Shown piece after piece: positions 1-8,347 of a stretch of DNA of 64,000 nt. The position numbers and the translations under genes are program-made. Positions within the stretch are counted from its first letter, which is position 1; every line of letters begins with the position of its first letter. Source of the DNA: Burkholderiaceae bacterium (GTDB taxonomy: Bacteria > Pseudomonadota > Gammaproteobacteria > Burkholderiales > Burkholderiaceae_E); assembly GCA_016710525.1 (NCBI GenBank), contig JADJVQ010000015.1, positions 1-64,000 of the forward strand, read 5' to 3'. The notes beneath the pieces are model-generated. The model saw nothing but the letters and a program-made list of their open reading frames with translations. It was not told the DNA's origin and did not search any database.

Positions 1-19
1 GATCAGGTTTTAGGTGCCC

Positions 20-310
20 TCACCGCTCGTCGGAGATCAGGCGCTCCCGGGCCTCAAGCGCGCGCTTCATCGCGGGCGCCAATTCCGGCGGGTTCAGCAG
101 CAGATCGGCGAAGCGGCCTTGATCCTCGACTGACAGCCGGATGATCTGCGCCTTCTCGATCGTCTGGTGTGCGTCCTTCAACGCGGCAGCGACCAGGAAC
201 TCGCCGATGCTGCGACCCTGAAGTTCAGCGGCGCGACGAATGACAGCGAGCGCATCGGGGACGATGCGCGCCCGGACTCGGGCGGTGCGGGTGTCGTACC
301 GGGAAGCCAT
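20..310 (-). CDS. TacA-type (DUF1778) antitoxin
   Basis: The 96-residue protein resembles DUF1778/TacA antitoxins. These bind DNA through an N-terminal ribbon-helix-helix and neutralise a GNAT acetyltransferase toxin that acetylates aminoacyl-tRNA. An N-terminal R-V-x-A-R-I strand is followed by a helix with the typical G-R-S-I-G-E-F-L phrase. The C-terminus carries the L-x-N-P-P-x-x-x-P-A-M-K-R-A stretch characteristic of the family. I chose the ATG at 310, which starts M-A-S-R-Y, over the ATG ten codons upstream because family members start close to the RHH strand. The partner toxin would lie below position 20, outside the window, so pairing is inferred. Confidence 0.8.
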   Translation of the reverse strand: MASRYDTRTARVRARIVPDALAVIRRAAELQGRSIGEFLVAAALKDAHQTIEKAQIIRLSVEDQGRFADLLLNPPELAPAMKRALEARERLISDER

Positions 311-336
311 GGCCGGGCCGTTAGCCAGCCCTCGAG

Positions 337-747
337 TCAATACGACATGCTCGCCGCATTCAGGATGCCCGCCGACACCGACATCGCCGCCACCAGAATG
401 CCGGCCGACACCTCGCCGCGTTCGATGGCGCTGGCCAGGTCCCGAAACACCATCCGGGCCAGCAGGTAGGCCACCGCCTGCACGATCAGCGCGGCCACGC
501 CCCAGGACAGCATGTCGCGCAGCGAGACGCTGTGGGCGATGGCACTGGCCAGCGCGATCACATAGCCGAGCATCGCGCCGGCCAGGCTGGTCGCGGCCGC
601 CCGGTTGCCGGCGCGGATCAGGGCCAGTTCGGCATACGGCGTCAGGCGCAGGTAGATCGCCAGGAACAGGCCGGTCAGCGTGACGCCGCTGGCGAAATAC
701 AGCACGAACGCGGCGACGGGTCGGACGAAGGCAGGCAGGAATTCCAA
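337..747 (-). CDS. DUF350 inner-membrane protein (YjfL-like)
   Basis: The protein has 136 residues and about four hydrophobic helices, with the internally repetitive layout of DUF350/YjfL membrane proteins. Its biochemical role is unknown. I place the start at a TTG at 747 because GAGGAG lies seven bases upstream and the protein then begins with the first amphipathic segment. The in-frame ATG at 840 lies inside the preceding gene. It sits ten bases after the glutathionylspermidine-synthase-like gene and forms an operon with it and the DUF1190 gene. This is the same association as yjfM, yjfC and yjfL in enterobacteria. The TTG start is an inference. Confidence 0.75.
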   Translation of the reverse strand: MEFLPAFVRPVAAFVLYFASGVTLTGLFLAIYLRLTPYAELALIRAGNRAAATSLAGAMLGYVIALASAIAHSVSLRDMLSWGVAALIVQAVAYLLARMVFRDLASAIERGEVSAGILVAAMSVSAGILNAASMSY

Positions 748-757
748 TGGGTGCTCC

Positions 758-1876
758 TCAGACGAAATAATGGGGAAGGAATCGTGCCGCGTCGGTGGTG
801 ATCGGGGTGTCGTCTTCGCGCATGCCGATGCCGGCGGCATGGTCGCCCACGATCCACGACCCGATCACCGCATGATTGCCGTCCACGCAGGGCAGGGGCG
901 CGGCCGCCTGGTAGACGAAGCCCTCGGCCCCGTACGGACCCGCCGCCTCGTGCACCTGCCCGCCCAGGTACATCGACACGTTGGCGCCCTCGCGCGAGAG
1001 CAGCGGCTTGCGCACGCGGTCGCCGGGCACCTGGTGGGGCATGGTGCCGGCCGCCAGCAGATTGGGGTGCCCCGGGAACTGCTCCCACAGCGCCACCAGC
1101 AGCATCTTGTTGGCCAGCAGCATCTTCCAGGACGGCTCGATCACCTGGATGTCGGAGCGCAGCAGCGGCGCGCCGAAGGCCTCGCCCGCCATCCACTCCC
1201 AGGGATACAGCTTGAACAGGCGCGAGATGGCTTCGCCCTGGGCGCCGATGAACTGCCGGCCATCCCAGCCGATCTCCTCGATGCCCAGCAGCTGCGGGCT
1301 CAGGCCCGCCTGCTGCGCGGTGTCGGCCAGGTAGGCCAGGGTCTGGCCATCCTCTTCGCTGGCGCCGGCGCAGGCGAAATGCACCGTCGTGCCGGCCGGG
1401 CCCGCAACCACCGGCCAGCGCGCGATGAGCTGCTCGTGCAGGCTGTTGAACTGGTCGGCCTGCGGATGCAGCGACTCGAGCCAGTCCCACTGCACCACGC
1501 TGGCTTCGATCAGCGAGGTGGGGGTATCGGCGTTGTACTCCAGCAGCTTGGGCTCGCCGCTGCCCGACCACGACAGGTCGAAGCGGCCGAACAGGCTGGG
1601 CTCGCGTGCCCGCCAGGCGCGCTCGATGCGCTCGGCCCAGGACACGCTCAGCCCGAAGCGCTCGGTGTCGCCCCGCTGCACCACCCGATCGACCACCTGC
1701 AGGCACATGCCGTGCAGGGTTTCGGTGACGGCCTCGAGGTGATCGATCTGCTGCTCGGTAAAACGCCAGCAGGCGCGCTCGTCCCAATACACCCCGCCCA
1801 TCGAATGGAAACCGAAGCCCAGGGCGTCGCAGCGCTCGCGCCAGTCGGCGCGCTCGACCGAAGATTCGCGCCGCAT
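758..1876 (-). CDS. Glutathionylspermidine synthase-like ATP-grasp protein (YgiC/YjfC family)
   Basis: This 372-residue protein matches the ATP-grasp synthetase part of glutathionylspermidine synthase and has no N-terminal amidase domain, as in YgiC/YjfC. It would catalyse an ATP-dependent amide ligation in the cytoplasm; the substrates of stand-alone members are not established. The sequence shows the F-D-L-S-W segment, then L-L-E-Y-N-A-D-T-P-T-S-L (metal and nucleotide ligands) around residues 100-115, an E-P-S-W-K-M-L-L-A-N-K-M-L-L segment, and a C-terminal G-S-W-I-V-G-D-H-A-A-G. Its ATG overlaps the stop of the DUF1190 gene by one base (TGATG), indicating translational coupling. Confidence 0.88.
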   Translation of the reverse strand: MRRESSVERADWRERCDALGFGFHSMGGVYWDERACWRFTEQQIDHLEAVTETLHGMCLQVVDRVVQRGDTERFGLSVSWAERIERAWRAREPSLFGRFDLSWSGSGEPKLLEYNADTPTSLIEASVVQWDWLESLHPQADQFNSLHEQLIARWPVVAGPAGTTVHFACAGASEEDGQTLAYLADTAQQAGLSPQLLGIEEIGWDGRQFIGAQGEAISRLFKLYPWEWMAGEAFGAPLLRSDIQVIEPSWKMLLANKMLLVALWEQFPGHPNLLAAGTMPHQVPGDRVRKPLLSREGANVSMYLGGQVHEAAGPYGAEGFVYQAAAPLPCVDGNHAVIGSWIVGDHAAGIGMREDDTPITTDAARFLPHYFV

Positions 1877-2367
1877 CAGCTCGAACTGCTGGAGTGGCTG
1901 GAGAAGCTGTGCGAGCTGGAACCGAAGCCCCCGCGCGTCACCGAGCTGCGCCCGATCGACCGGTTGCCCGGCGTGAAATTGCTGGCCACGCCCTTGCCGG
2001 ACCAGGCCTGGCGGACAGCGCCGTCGCGATCGCCGGGCGAGTACATCGGGCCGTACCAGTAGCTGCGCCCGCCGGTGCCCGAGGTGAAGCTGGAACCGGT
2101 GCTGCCCGTCCGCGAGCTCGAGGTCGTCGAGGACGCCTGGTCGGGGGGAGTGCCGGTCTGGTCGCAGACGCCGGCATCACCGCCCCAGTCGGCCTGGCAG
2201 TCCTCCAGCGAGGCGTACTGGTCGCGGGCCAGCGGCTGCTCGGGCCCCGACGACAGCAGGGCGCCGCCGATGGCCAGCACCCCAATCGCGCCGGCGGTCA
2301 CCCACGGCCACCGGACCGGCCCGCGTTGGACCTGTTTGCTGCGTTTGCGCTTGTCTGTGACCGCCAT
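1876..2367 (-). CDS. DUF1190 protein (YgiB/YjfM-like)
   Basis: The protein has 163 residues. It begins with a basic stretch (K-R-K-R-S-K-Q), then one hydrophobic segment at about residues 21-40, then an external part with two cysteines in the D-C-Q-A-D-W-G and V-C-D-Q phrases. The C-terminal third is a low-complexity Ser/Gly tail ending in a run of serines. This is the YgiB/YjfM (DUF1190) architecture; function is unknown. It is the first gene of the three-gene unit with the YgiC-like ligase and DUF350 protein, and its stop codon overlaps the next ATG. The start at 2367 gives the expected basic N-terminus. Confidence 0.8.
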   Translation of the reverse strand: MAVTDKRKRSKQVQRGPVRWPWVTAGAIGVLAIGGALLSSGPEQPLARDQYASLEDCQADWGGDAGVCDQTGTPPDQASSTTSSSRTGSTGSSFTSGTGGRSYWYGPMYSPGDRDGAVRQAWSGKGVASNFTPGNRSIGRSSVTRGGFGSSSHSFSSHSSSSS

Positions 2368-2436
2368 CGCCTGCTTCGCCTCGACCGAAGGGTTCCCTCG
2401 GCACTGTGCGAGATGAGAACCGTCGCGTCAACCTCC

Positions 2437-2488
2437 CCGGGCGCCGCCGGGTGCGGCGCTACCCGGGCGCCGCCGGGCACGGCGCTAT
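2437..2488. repeat. Two tandem 26-bp GC-rich units
   Basis: Two adjacent 26-base copies run from 2437 to 2462 and from 2463 to 2488. They differ only at two consecutive bases in the middle (TG versus CA) and at the last base. They lie between the divergent DUF1190 and aminotransferase genes. Each unit can fold on itself (GGCGCCGCC), so the repeat could be structural or simply slippage. Confidence 0.7.
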
Positions 2489-2541
2489 CATCGATGGCTC
2501 GAATACGGCCAGCCACGGGCCACCCAACCGACGGATATCCG

Positions 2542-3897
2542 ATGAGCGCCATCCTCCACCGCAGCAGCCGCGACATTCCGCCCCGGGCCGTCTCGGGCGA
2601 CGGCCCCTTCATCGTCGATGACCAGGGCCGGCGCTACCTGGATGCCTCGGGCGGCGCGGCGGTCTCGTGCCTGGGCCACAGCCATCGCGCGGTGATCGAC
2701 GCCATCCATGCCCAGGTCGAGCGGCTGAGCTACGCCCACACCAGCTTCTTCACCACCGAAGTGGCGGAGTCGCTGGCGGCCCATCTGATCGAGCGCGCAC
2801 CCGCGGGCCTGAGCCATGCGTTTTTCGTGTCCGGGGGATCGGAGGCGATCGAGGCCGCCCTGAAGATGGCCCGCCAGTACTACGTCGAGATCGGCCAGCC
2901 GCAGCGCAGCGTGTTCGTCTCGCGCCGCCAGAGTTATCACGGCAATACGCTGGGTGCGCTGGCGGTGGGCGGCAACGCCTGGCGGCGGGCGCAGTTCGCG
3001 CCGCTGCTGATCGACACCGTGCAGGTGTCGCCGTGCTACGAATACCGCGGCCGCGCCAGCGGCGAGAGCGCCGAACAATACGGCCAGCGGCTGGTGCGCG
3101 AGCTCGATGAAACCTTCGAGCGCATCGGTTCGCAGCGCGTGATCGGGTTCCTGGCCGAGACCGTGGGCGGGGCCACCGGCGGCGTGCTCGAACCGGTGCC
3201 CGGCTACCTGCGCGGCGTGCGCGAAGTGTGCGATCGCCACGGCGTGCTGCTGATCCTCGATGAGGTGATGTGCGGCATGGGCCGCTGCGGCACGCTGTAC
3301 GCCTGCGAGCAGGAAGGCGTCTCGCCCGACATCGTCACCATCGCCAAGGGCCTGGGCGCCGGCTACCAGCCGATCGGCGCCACCCTGCTGTCGCAGCGCA
3401 TCTTCGACGCCATTCGGGACGGCTCGGGCTTCTTCCAGCACGGCCACACCTACCTCGGCCATGCGCTGGCCTGCGCGGCGGCGCTGGCCGTCCAGCAGAC
3501 CATCGAGCGCGAGTCGCTGCTCGAGAACGTGAACCGCATGGGCGCGCTGCTCGAGCGCCGGCTGCGCGAGACCTTCGGCGATCACCCCCATGTCGGCGAC
3601 ATCCGGGGACGCGGTTTGTTTCGGGCGCTGGAATTCGTCGCCGATCGTGCCGACAAGACGCCCTTCGATCCGTCACTGCGGCTGCACGCTCGCCTGAAGA
3701 AGGCGGCGATGGCGCACGGCCTGATGACCTACCCGATGGGCGGCACGGTAGATGGCGTGCAGGGCGACCACGTGCTGCTGGCGCCGCCCTTCATCATCGA
3801 TGCCGCTCATATCGAGACGATCGTGGAACGTCTGTCGGCGGCGATTTCCGATACCCTCGTACAGTTGCCCACCCCCTCAAAGCACAGCCCATCATGA
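2542..3897 (+). CDS. Class III pyridoxal-phosphate aminotransferase
   Basis: This is a 451-residue fold-type I class III (omega) aminotransferase. It transfers an amino group between an amine or omega-amino acid and a keto acid in the cytoplasm. Visible motifs are F-F-V-S-G-G-S-E-A-I-E-A (phosphate cup), Y-H-G-N-T-L-G near residue 135, L-I-L-D-E-V-M-C-G-M-G-R (PLP aspartate), and I-A-K-G-L-G-A-G-Y-Q-P (Schiff-base lysine). I chose the ATG at 2542 because the M-S-A-I-L-H-R N-terminus fits the family; the open frame extends much further upstream without homology. Its TGA overlaps the ATG of the racemase-like gene by four bases. The substrate cannot be told from sequence. Confidence 0.9.
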   Translation: MSAILHRSSRDIPPRAVSGDGPFIVDDQGRRYLDASGGAAVSCLGHSHRAVIDAIHAQVERLSYAHTSFFTTEVAESLAAHLIERAPAGLSHAFFVSGGSEAIEAALKMARQYYVEIGQPQRSVFVSRRQSYHGNTLGALAVGGNAWRRAQFAPLLIDTVQVSPCYEYRGRASGESAEQYGQRLVRELDETFERIGSQRVIGFLAETVGGATGGVLEPVPGYLRGVREVCDRHGVLLILDEVMCGMGRCGTLYACEQEGVSPDIVTIAKGLGAGYQPIGATLLSQRIFDAIRDGSGFFQHGHTYLGHALACAAALAVQQTIERESLLENVNRMGALLERRLRETFGDHPHVGDIRGRGLFRALEFVADRADKTPFDPSLRLHARLKKAAMAHGLMTYPMGGTVDGVQGDHVLLAPPFIIDAAHIETIVERLSAAISDTLVQLPTPSKHSPS

Positions 3898-4937
3898 CCA
3901 CCACCAGCGACCTGCCGCTTGCCGGCCTCAAAGTCCTCGAACTGCACGCGATCGGCCCGGTGCCGTATGCCGGCAGCCTGCTGATCTCCCTGGGCGCACA
4001 GATCGTGCGCGTCTCGCCGCCCGCCGACCCCAAGCTGGGCGTCGCGATGAAGCCCGAGTTCGACGTGCTCAACGCCGGCAAGACCCAGCTGCTGATCGAC
4101 ATGAAGAGCGCCGAGGGCATGGCCAAGGTGCACGAACAGCTGGCGCAGTCCGACGTGCTGATGGAGGGCTTTCGCCCGGGCGTGCTCGAGCGCCTGGGCC
4201 TGGCCCCGGCCGATCTGGTCAAGCGTTACCCGAAGCTGGTGATCGGGCGCCTGTCGGGCTTCGGCTCGCGCGGCGAACTGGCGCCGCGCGCCGGCCACGA
4301 CATCACCTACCTGGCCATGTGCGGCGTGCTGCATGCCATCGGCACCGGCGAAACCCCGGTGCCCCCGCTGAACGTGGTGGCCGATTTCGGCGGCGGCGCC
4401 ATGCACCTGCTGCTGGGCGTGATGGCCAAGCTGATCCAGCGCGGCATCACCGGCAAGGGCGGCGTGGCCGAGACCAGCATCCTGGCCGGCAGCGTCGGCC
4501 TGACGCCGCTGTTCTTCGGCCTGACCGCCGCCGGGCGCTGGAACCCGGCCAAGCGCGAGAGCAACATGCTCGATGGCGGCGTGCCGTTCTATCGCGTCTA
4601 CAAGACCAAGGACGACCGCCACGTGGCCATCGGCGCGATCGAGGCGAAGTTCTATCTCGAGCTGCTCGATGTGCTCGGCCTGAAGGGCGAAGTCGACCCG
4701 GCGCGCCAGCTCGACCCCAGCACCTATGCGGCCACCATCGCGCGGTTTGCCGAGCGCATCGCCACCAAGACCCGCGACGAATGGGCCGCCCTGGCGCTGC
4801 CGCGCGACGCCTGCATGGCGCCGGTGCTCGACTTCCTCGAGGCGGCCAAGTACGCGCACAACCTGGACAACGACCTGTACACCGACAAGCCCTTCCCCAA
4901 GCCGCTGCGCACGATCGAATTCGACCGTGGGCTCTGA
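3894..4937 (+). CDS. Alpha-methylacyl-CoA racemase-like CaiB/BaiF protein
   Basis: The 347-residue protein belongs to the CaiB/BaiF family and resembles alpha-methylacyl-CoA racemase (AMACR/MCR) rather than a CoA-transferase. The racemase catalytic pair is visible: His in G-H-D-I-T-Y-L-A (about residue 132) and Asp in A-D-F-G-G-G-A-M (about 161). The P-F-Y-R-V-Y-K-T and I-G-A-I-E-A-K-F-Y phrases are also typical of AMACR. It would epimerise 2-methylacyl-CoA esters so that beta-oxidation of branched chains can proceed. It overlaps the aminotransferase stop by ATGA, so the two are co-translated, an unusual partnership. Racemase assignment is from motifs; substrate is unknown. Confidence 0.85.
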   Translation: MTTTSDLPLAGLKVLELHAIGPVPYAGSLLISLGAQIVRVSPPADPKLGVAMKPEFDVLNAGKTQLLIDMKSAEGMAKVHEQLAQSDVLMEGFRPGVLERLGLAPADLVKRYPKLVIGRLSGFGSRGELAPRAGHDITYLAMCGVLHAIGTGETPVPPLNVVADFGGGAMHLLLGVMAKLIQRGITGKGGVAETSILAGSVGLTPLFFGLTAAGRWNPAKRESNMLDGGVPFYRVYKTKDDRHVAIGAIEAKFYLELLDVLGLKGEVDPARQLDPSTYAATIARFAERIATKTRDEWAALALPRDACMAPVLDFLEAAKYAHNLDNDLYTDKPFPKPLRTIEFDRGL

Positions 4938-4964
4938 CGCCGTCATTTCCCGCACCGCCCCCTC

Positions 4965-5948
4965 TTGACGCAGGGGGCCCTGTTCAAAGGGGTCGGCTGC
5001 GCGCTCGCGGCCGGCCTGGTGTGGGGACTGGTCTTCATCGCGCCCGTGCTGCTGCCGGGCTATCCGGCCGCGGTGCTCAGTGTCGGGCGCTACCTCGCCT
5101 TCGGCCTGATCGCGCTGGTCCTGGCGCTGGGCGACCGGGATGGGCTGGCCCGCCTGAAGCGCGCCGACTGGGTCGAAGCGACCTGGCTGTCGCTGGTCGG
5201 CAACCTCGTCTACTACGGGTTCCTGGCGGCCGCGATCCAGATGGCCGGCGCACCCTTGCCCACGATGATCATCGGCACGCTGCCGGTGGTGATCGCGGTG
5301 TCGTCCAACCTCGCGCAGCGCGAGCTGGCCTGGGGCCGGCTGGCCGGTTCGCTGGTGGTGCTGGCCGCCGGCATCGCCCTGGTGAACCACGACGAACTGG
5401 GCCATCTGTCGCGCCTGGGCGGCTCGCCGCGCCAACTGCTGCTGGGCGCGCTGCTGGCCGCGGGCGCCGTGGTGTGCTGGACCTGGTACCCGATCCGCAA
5501 CGCGCGCTGGCTCAAGCGCAACCCGGAGGTCGGCTCGGGCACCTGGGCGACCGCGCAGGGCCTGACCACCCTGCCGCTGGCCGCCGCGGGCGCGGTGCTG
5601 CTGACGCTGGGCGGCTGGCTGGGCCCGGCGGACTCTGCGATCGCCCGCTACGCAGCGCCCTTCGGCCCGGACCCGCTGCTGTTCGTGGGACTGATGTTCG
5701 CCATCGGCCTGTCGGCCTCCTGGCTGGGCACGCTGTTCTGGAACCGGGCCAGCCAGCTGCTGCCCACCTCCCTGGCCGGCCAGCTGATCGTGTTCGAAAC
5801 CTTGTCGGCGCTGCTGTACGCGTTCCTGCTGCGCGGCAGCTGGCCCGGCGCGGCCACGCTCGCGGGCGTGGGACTGCTGGTGGCCGGCGTGGTCCTGGGC
5901 ATGCGCGCCGCCCAGGCGGAGCCGTCAACCGGCCGCCTGCACCCGTGA
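4965..5948 (+). CDS. EamA/DMT-family transporter
   Basis: This 327-residue inner-membrane protein has ten hydrophobic helices arranged as two EamA repeats, the drug/metabolite transporter layout. The first repeat includes a G-L-V-W-G-L-V-F-I motif; the second contains the W-L-G-T-L-F-W-N-R-A-S and L-I-V-F-E-T-L-S-A-L segments. Transport direction and solute are unknown. The best start is a TTG at 4965, 27 bases after the racemase-like gene; no ATG gives a full first helix. The 3' end overlaps the convergent FAD-dehydrogenase gene by 24 bases. Confidence 0.82.
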   Translation: MTQGALFKGVGCALAAGLVWGLVFIAPVLLPGYPAAVLSVGRYLAFGLIALVLALGDRDGLARLKRADWVEATWLSLVGNLVYYGFLAAAIQMAGAPLPTMIIGTLPVVIAVSSNLAQRELAWGRLAGSLVVLAAGIALVNHDELGHLSRLGGSPRQLLLGALLAAGAVVCWTWYPIRNARWLKRNPEVGSGTWATAQGLTTLPLAAAGAVLLTLGGWLGPADSAIARYAAPFGPDPLLFVGLMFAIGLSASWLGTLFWNRASQLLPTSLAGQLIVFETLSALLYAFLLRGSWPGAATLAGVGLLVAGVVLGMRAAQAEPSTGRLHP

Positions 5949-7613
5949 GGTGCCGGCCTCGCCGACCAGGCAGCGCGCCAGGGCCTCGGCGGTCTTGATT
6001 CCATCGACCCCTGCCGACAGGATGCCGCCGGCGTAGCCCGCACCCTCGCCGGCCGGGTAAAGACCCCGGACGTTCAGGCTCTGGCCATCGGCGCCGCGGG
6101 TGATCCGCAGCGGCGATGAGGTCCGGGTCTCGACACCGGTGAACACCGCATCGTGGCGGTCGAAACCCTTGATCTTGCGGCCGAACACCGGAATCGCCTC
6201 GCGGATGGCCGCGATCGCGTAGTCCGGCAGGCTCTCGCTCAGGTCGCCCAGCTTCACACCGGGCTTGTACGAGGGCAGCACGTCGCCCAGCAGCGTCGAG
6301 GGCCGGCCCGCCAGAAAATCGCCGACCAGCTGGCCCGGTGCCTCGTAGGTGCCCCCGCCCAGCTCGAAGGCGCGCGACTCGAGCGCACGCTGCAGGACGA
6401 TGCCGGCCAGCGGATTGACCTGGCCTTCGACCTTCGCCATCTCGGGATAGTCGGCCGGATCGATGCCCACCACGATGCCGGCATTGGCGTTGCGCTCGTT
6501 GCGCGAATACTGGCTCATGCCGTTGGTGACCACGCGGTCGACTTCGGAGGTGGCGGCCACCACGGTGCCCCCGGGGCACATGCAAAAGCTGTAGACCGAA
6601 CGGCCATTGCTGGCGTGGTGCACCAGCTTGTAGTCGGCCGCGCCCAGCAGCGGGTGGCCGGCGTGCTCGCCCAGGCGGGCCCGGTCGATCATGCCCTGCG
6701 GATGCTCGATCCGGAACCCGACCGAAAACGGCTTGCTCTCCATGAACACGCCGCGCGCATGCAGCGCCGCGAAGGTGTCGCGCGAGCTGTGGCCCAGCGC
6801 CATCACGACATGGTCGGCGCGCAGCTCGCTGCTCTGGCCGGTGCGCAGGTCTTGCACGACCAGGCCGCGCAGGTGGCGGCGTGCGCCTTCGGGCTCGATG
6901 ATCACGTCGACCACCCGCTGCTGGAAACGGATCTCGCCGCCCAGCGCGATGATCTGCGCGCGCAGGTTCTCGACCACCTTGACCAGCTTGAAGGTGCCGA
7001 TGTGCGGATGCGCCTCGTACAGGATCTCGGGCGGCGCGCCGGCCGCGACGAATTCGTTCATGACCTTGCGCCCGAGATGGCGCGGATCCTTGATCTGGCT
7101 GTACAGCTTGCCGTCCGAGAAGGTGCCGGCGCCGCCCTCGCCGAACTGCACGTTGGACTCGGGGTTCAGGATGCGCTTGCGCCACAGGCCCCAGGTGTCC
7201 TTGGTGCGTTCGCGCACCGGCTTGCCGCGCTCGAGCACGATCGGGCAAAAGCCCATCTGCGCCAGCACCAGCGCAGCGAAGATGCCGCAGGGCCCGAACC
7301 CGACCACCACCGGGCGCTGCGCCAGGTCGCGCGGCGCGCGCACCGGCGCCATGTAGGTCATGTCGGGCGCGGGCGCGATGCGCGGATGTTTGCCCAGGCG
7401 CGCCAGCAGCGCGGCCTCGCGCGAGGGGTCGGCCAGCGTGGCATCGACGATGTAGACCAGCATCAGCTGGCGCTTGCGGGCGTCATAGCTGCGCTTGTGG
7501 ACGTGCACACCGGCGAGCTCGACGCCGTCGATGCCCAGCATGCCGGTGACCGCGTCGCGCAGGTCCAGCTCGGCATGGTCCAGCGGCAGTTTGATTTCAC
7601 TCAGGCGGATCAT
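5925..7613 (-). CDS. Large FAD-dependent dehydrogenase (COG2509-like)
   Basis: The 562-residue protein matches the uncharacterised FAD-dependent dehydrogenases of the COG2509 type. An N-terminal domain of about 100 residues precedes the Rossmann motif V-V-V-G-F-G-P-C-G-I-F-A-A, the E-R-G end of the second strand and the family phrase N-V-Q-F-G-E-G-G-A-G-T-F-S-D-G-K-L. A cysteine-containing C-M-C-P-G-G-T-V-V segment lies near residue 340. The C-terminal L-Y-P-A-G-E-G-A-G-Y-A-G-G closes the FAD site. Substrate and partner are not known. It is transcribed away from the preceding operon and ends convergently with the EamA transporter gene. Confidence 0.88.
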   Translation of the reverse strand: MIRLSEIKLPLDHAELDLRDAVTGMLGIDGVELAGVHVHKRSYDARKRQLMLVYIVDATLADPSREAALLARLGKHPRIAPAPDMTYMAPVRAPRDLAQRPVVVGFGPCGIFAALVLAQMGFCPIVLERGKPVRERTKDTWGLWRKRILNPESNVQFGEGGAGTFSDGKLYSQIKDPRHLGRKVMNEFVAAGAPPEILYEAHPHIGTFKLVKVVENLRAQIIALGGEIRFQQRVVDVIIEPEGARRHLRGLVVQDLRTGQSSELRADHVVMALGHSSRDTFAALHARGVFMESKPFSVGFRIEHPQGMIDRARLGEHAGHPLLGAADYKLVHHASNGRSVYSFCMCPGGTVVAATSEVDRVVTNGMSQYSRNERNANAGIVVGIDPADYPEMAKVEGQVNPLAGIVLQRALESRAFELGGGTYEAPGQLVGDFLAGRPSTLLGDVLPSYKPGVKLGDLSESLPDYAIAAIREAIPVFGRKIKGFDRHDAVFTGVETRTSSPLRITRGADGQSLNVRGLYPAGEGAGYAGGILSAGVDGIKTAEALARCLVGEAGTSRVQAAG

Positions 7614-7622
7614 GCCGACATT

Positions 7623-8198
7623 CTAGTGCGCCGCGCCAGAGCCCTTCCCCTGCGTCATGCGATCCAGGCTGCACAGCAGCTTCCTGCCCCGCGCCTTCAT
7701 CGCCGGCGTGCCGGTGACGGTGAGTTCCTGGATATGCAACCGGGCGGTCGGCACCCAGCACGGATGGCACGCGGCGAGATCGTGCAGGGCCTGCAGCGCG
7801 AGGGTCTTCACGATGCTGCTGCGATCGTTCAGATAGCCGATCAGGATGTCCACCACGCGGGCCTGCTCAGCGTCCGACAGCGGCAGGCGAACCAGCATCG
7901 GCGCGACATGCCATCGCAACTCGGGCTGCCGCGAGAGCGCCAGCGTGTCCAGCAGCAGCCGCTGATGGGCCAGCAGCCACTGCGGGTGATCGCGGCTGAT
8001 CTTTTCCGCGGCATCGGCGCAGCGCATCCGAATGACAGGATCGTCGCTCACCATGCCGGTGAACAGGACGTCGAACAGAGCGGGCTCGCGCAAGACCCGC
8101 ACGATCACCTCGTCGACCTTGCCGATCGATCGACGGTCCCCGCCTTGCAGCGACTCGAGCAACGGATGGGGCGCGGGAGCGGGCGACATGCCCGACAT
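7623..8198 (-). CDS. HEAT-repeat-like hypothetical protein
   Basis: The protein has about 191 residues and is predicted to be all helical. Repeated phrases such as V-I-R-M-R-C-A-D-A-A-E-K and I-V-K-T-L-A-L-Q-A-L-H-D look like HEAT/ARM repeats, which usually serve protein-protein contacts. No enzymatic motif is visible. I prefer the ATG at 8198 or 8189 because upstream codons are Arg/Cys-rich and extend into the divergent promoter region. It ends ten bases before the start of the FAD-dehydrogenase gene on the same strand, so the two may be cotranscribed. Function is not recognised. Confidence 0.6.
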   Translation of the reverse strand: MSGMSPAPAPHPLLESLQGGDRRSIGKVDEVIVRVLREPALFDVLFTGMVSDDPVIRMRCADAAEKISRDHPQWLLAHQRLLLDTLALSRQPELRWHVAPMLVRLPLSDAEQARVVDILIGYLNDRSSIVKTLALQALHDLAACHPCWVPTARLHIQELTVTGTPAMKARGRKLLCSLDRMTQGKGSGAAH

Positions 8199-8347
8199 GC
8201 TCGCATACGACACGCACCGATCGCAGCAGCGTGCGGTACGCCAGGAACCGCCGAATCGCGCCGCGGCGCGACGCCGCCATGGCTCGATCTTGGCTATGCT
8301 TTGCGCTGCTTGCCCACGCAAGAGCCCGCCGACGCTCGAGGACCCGC

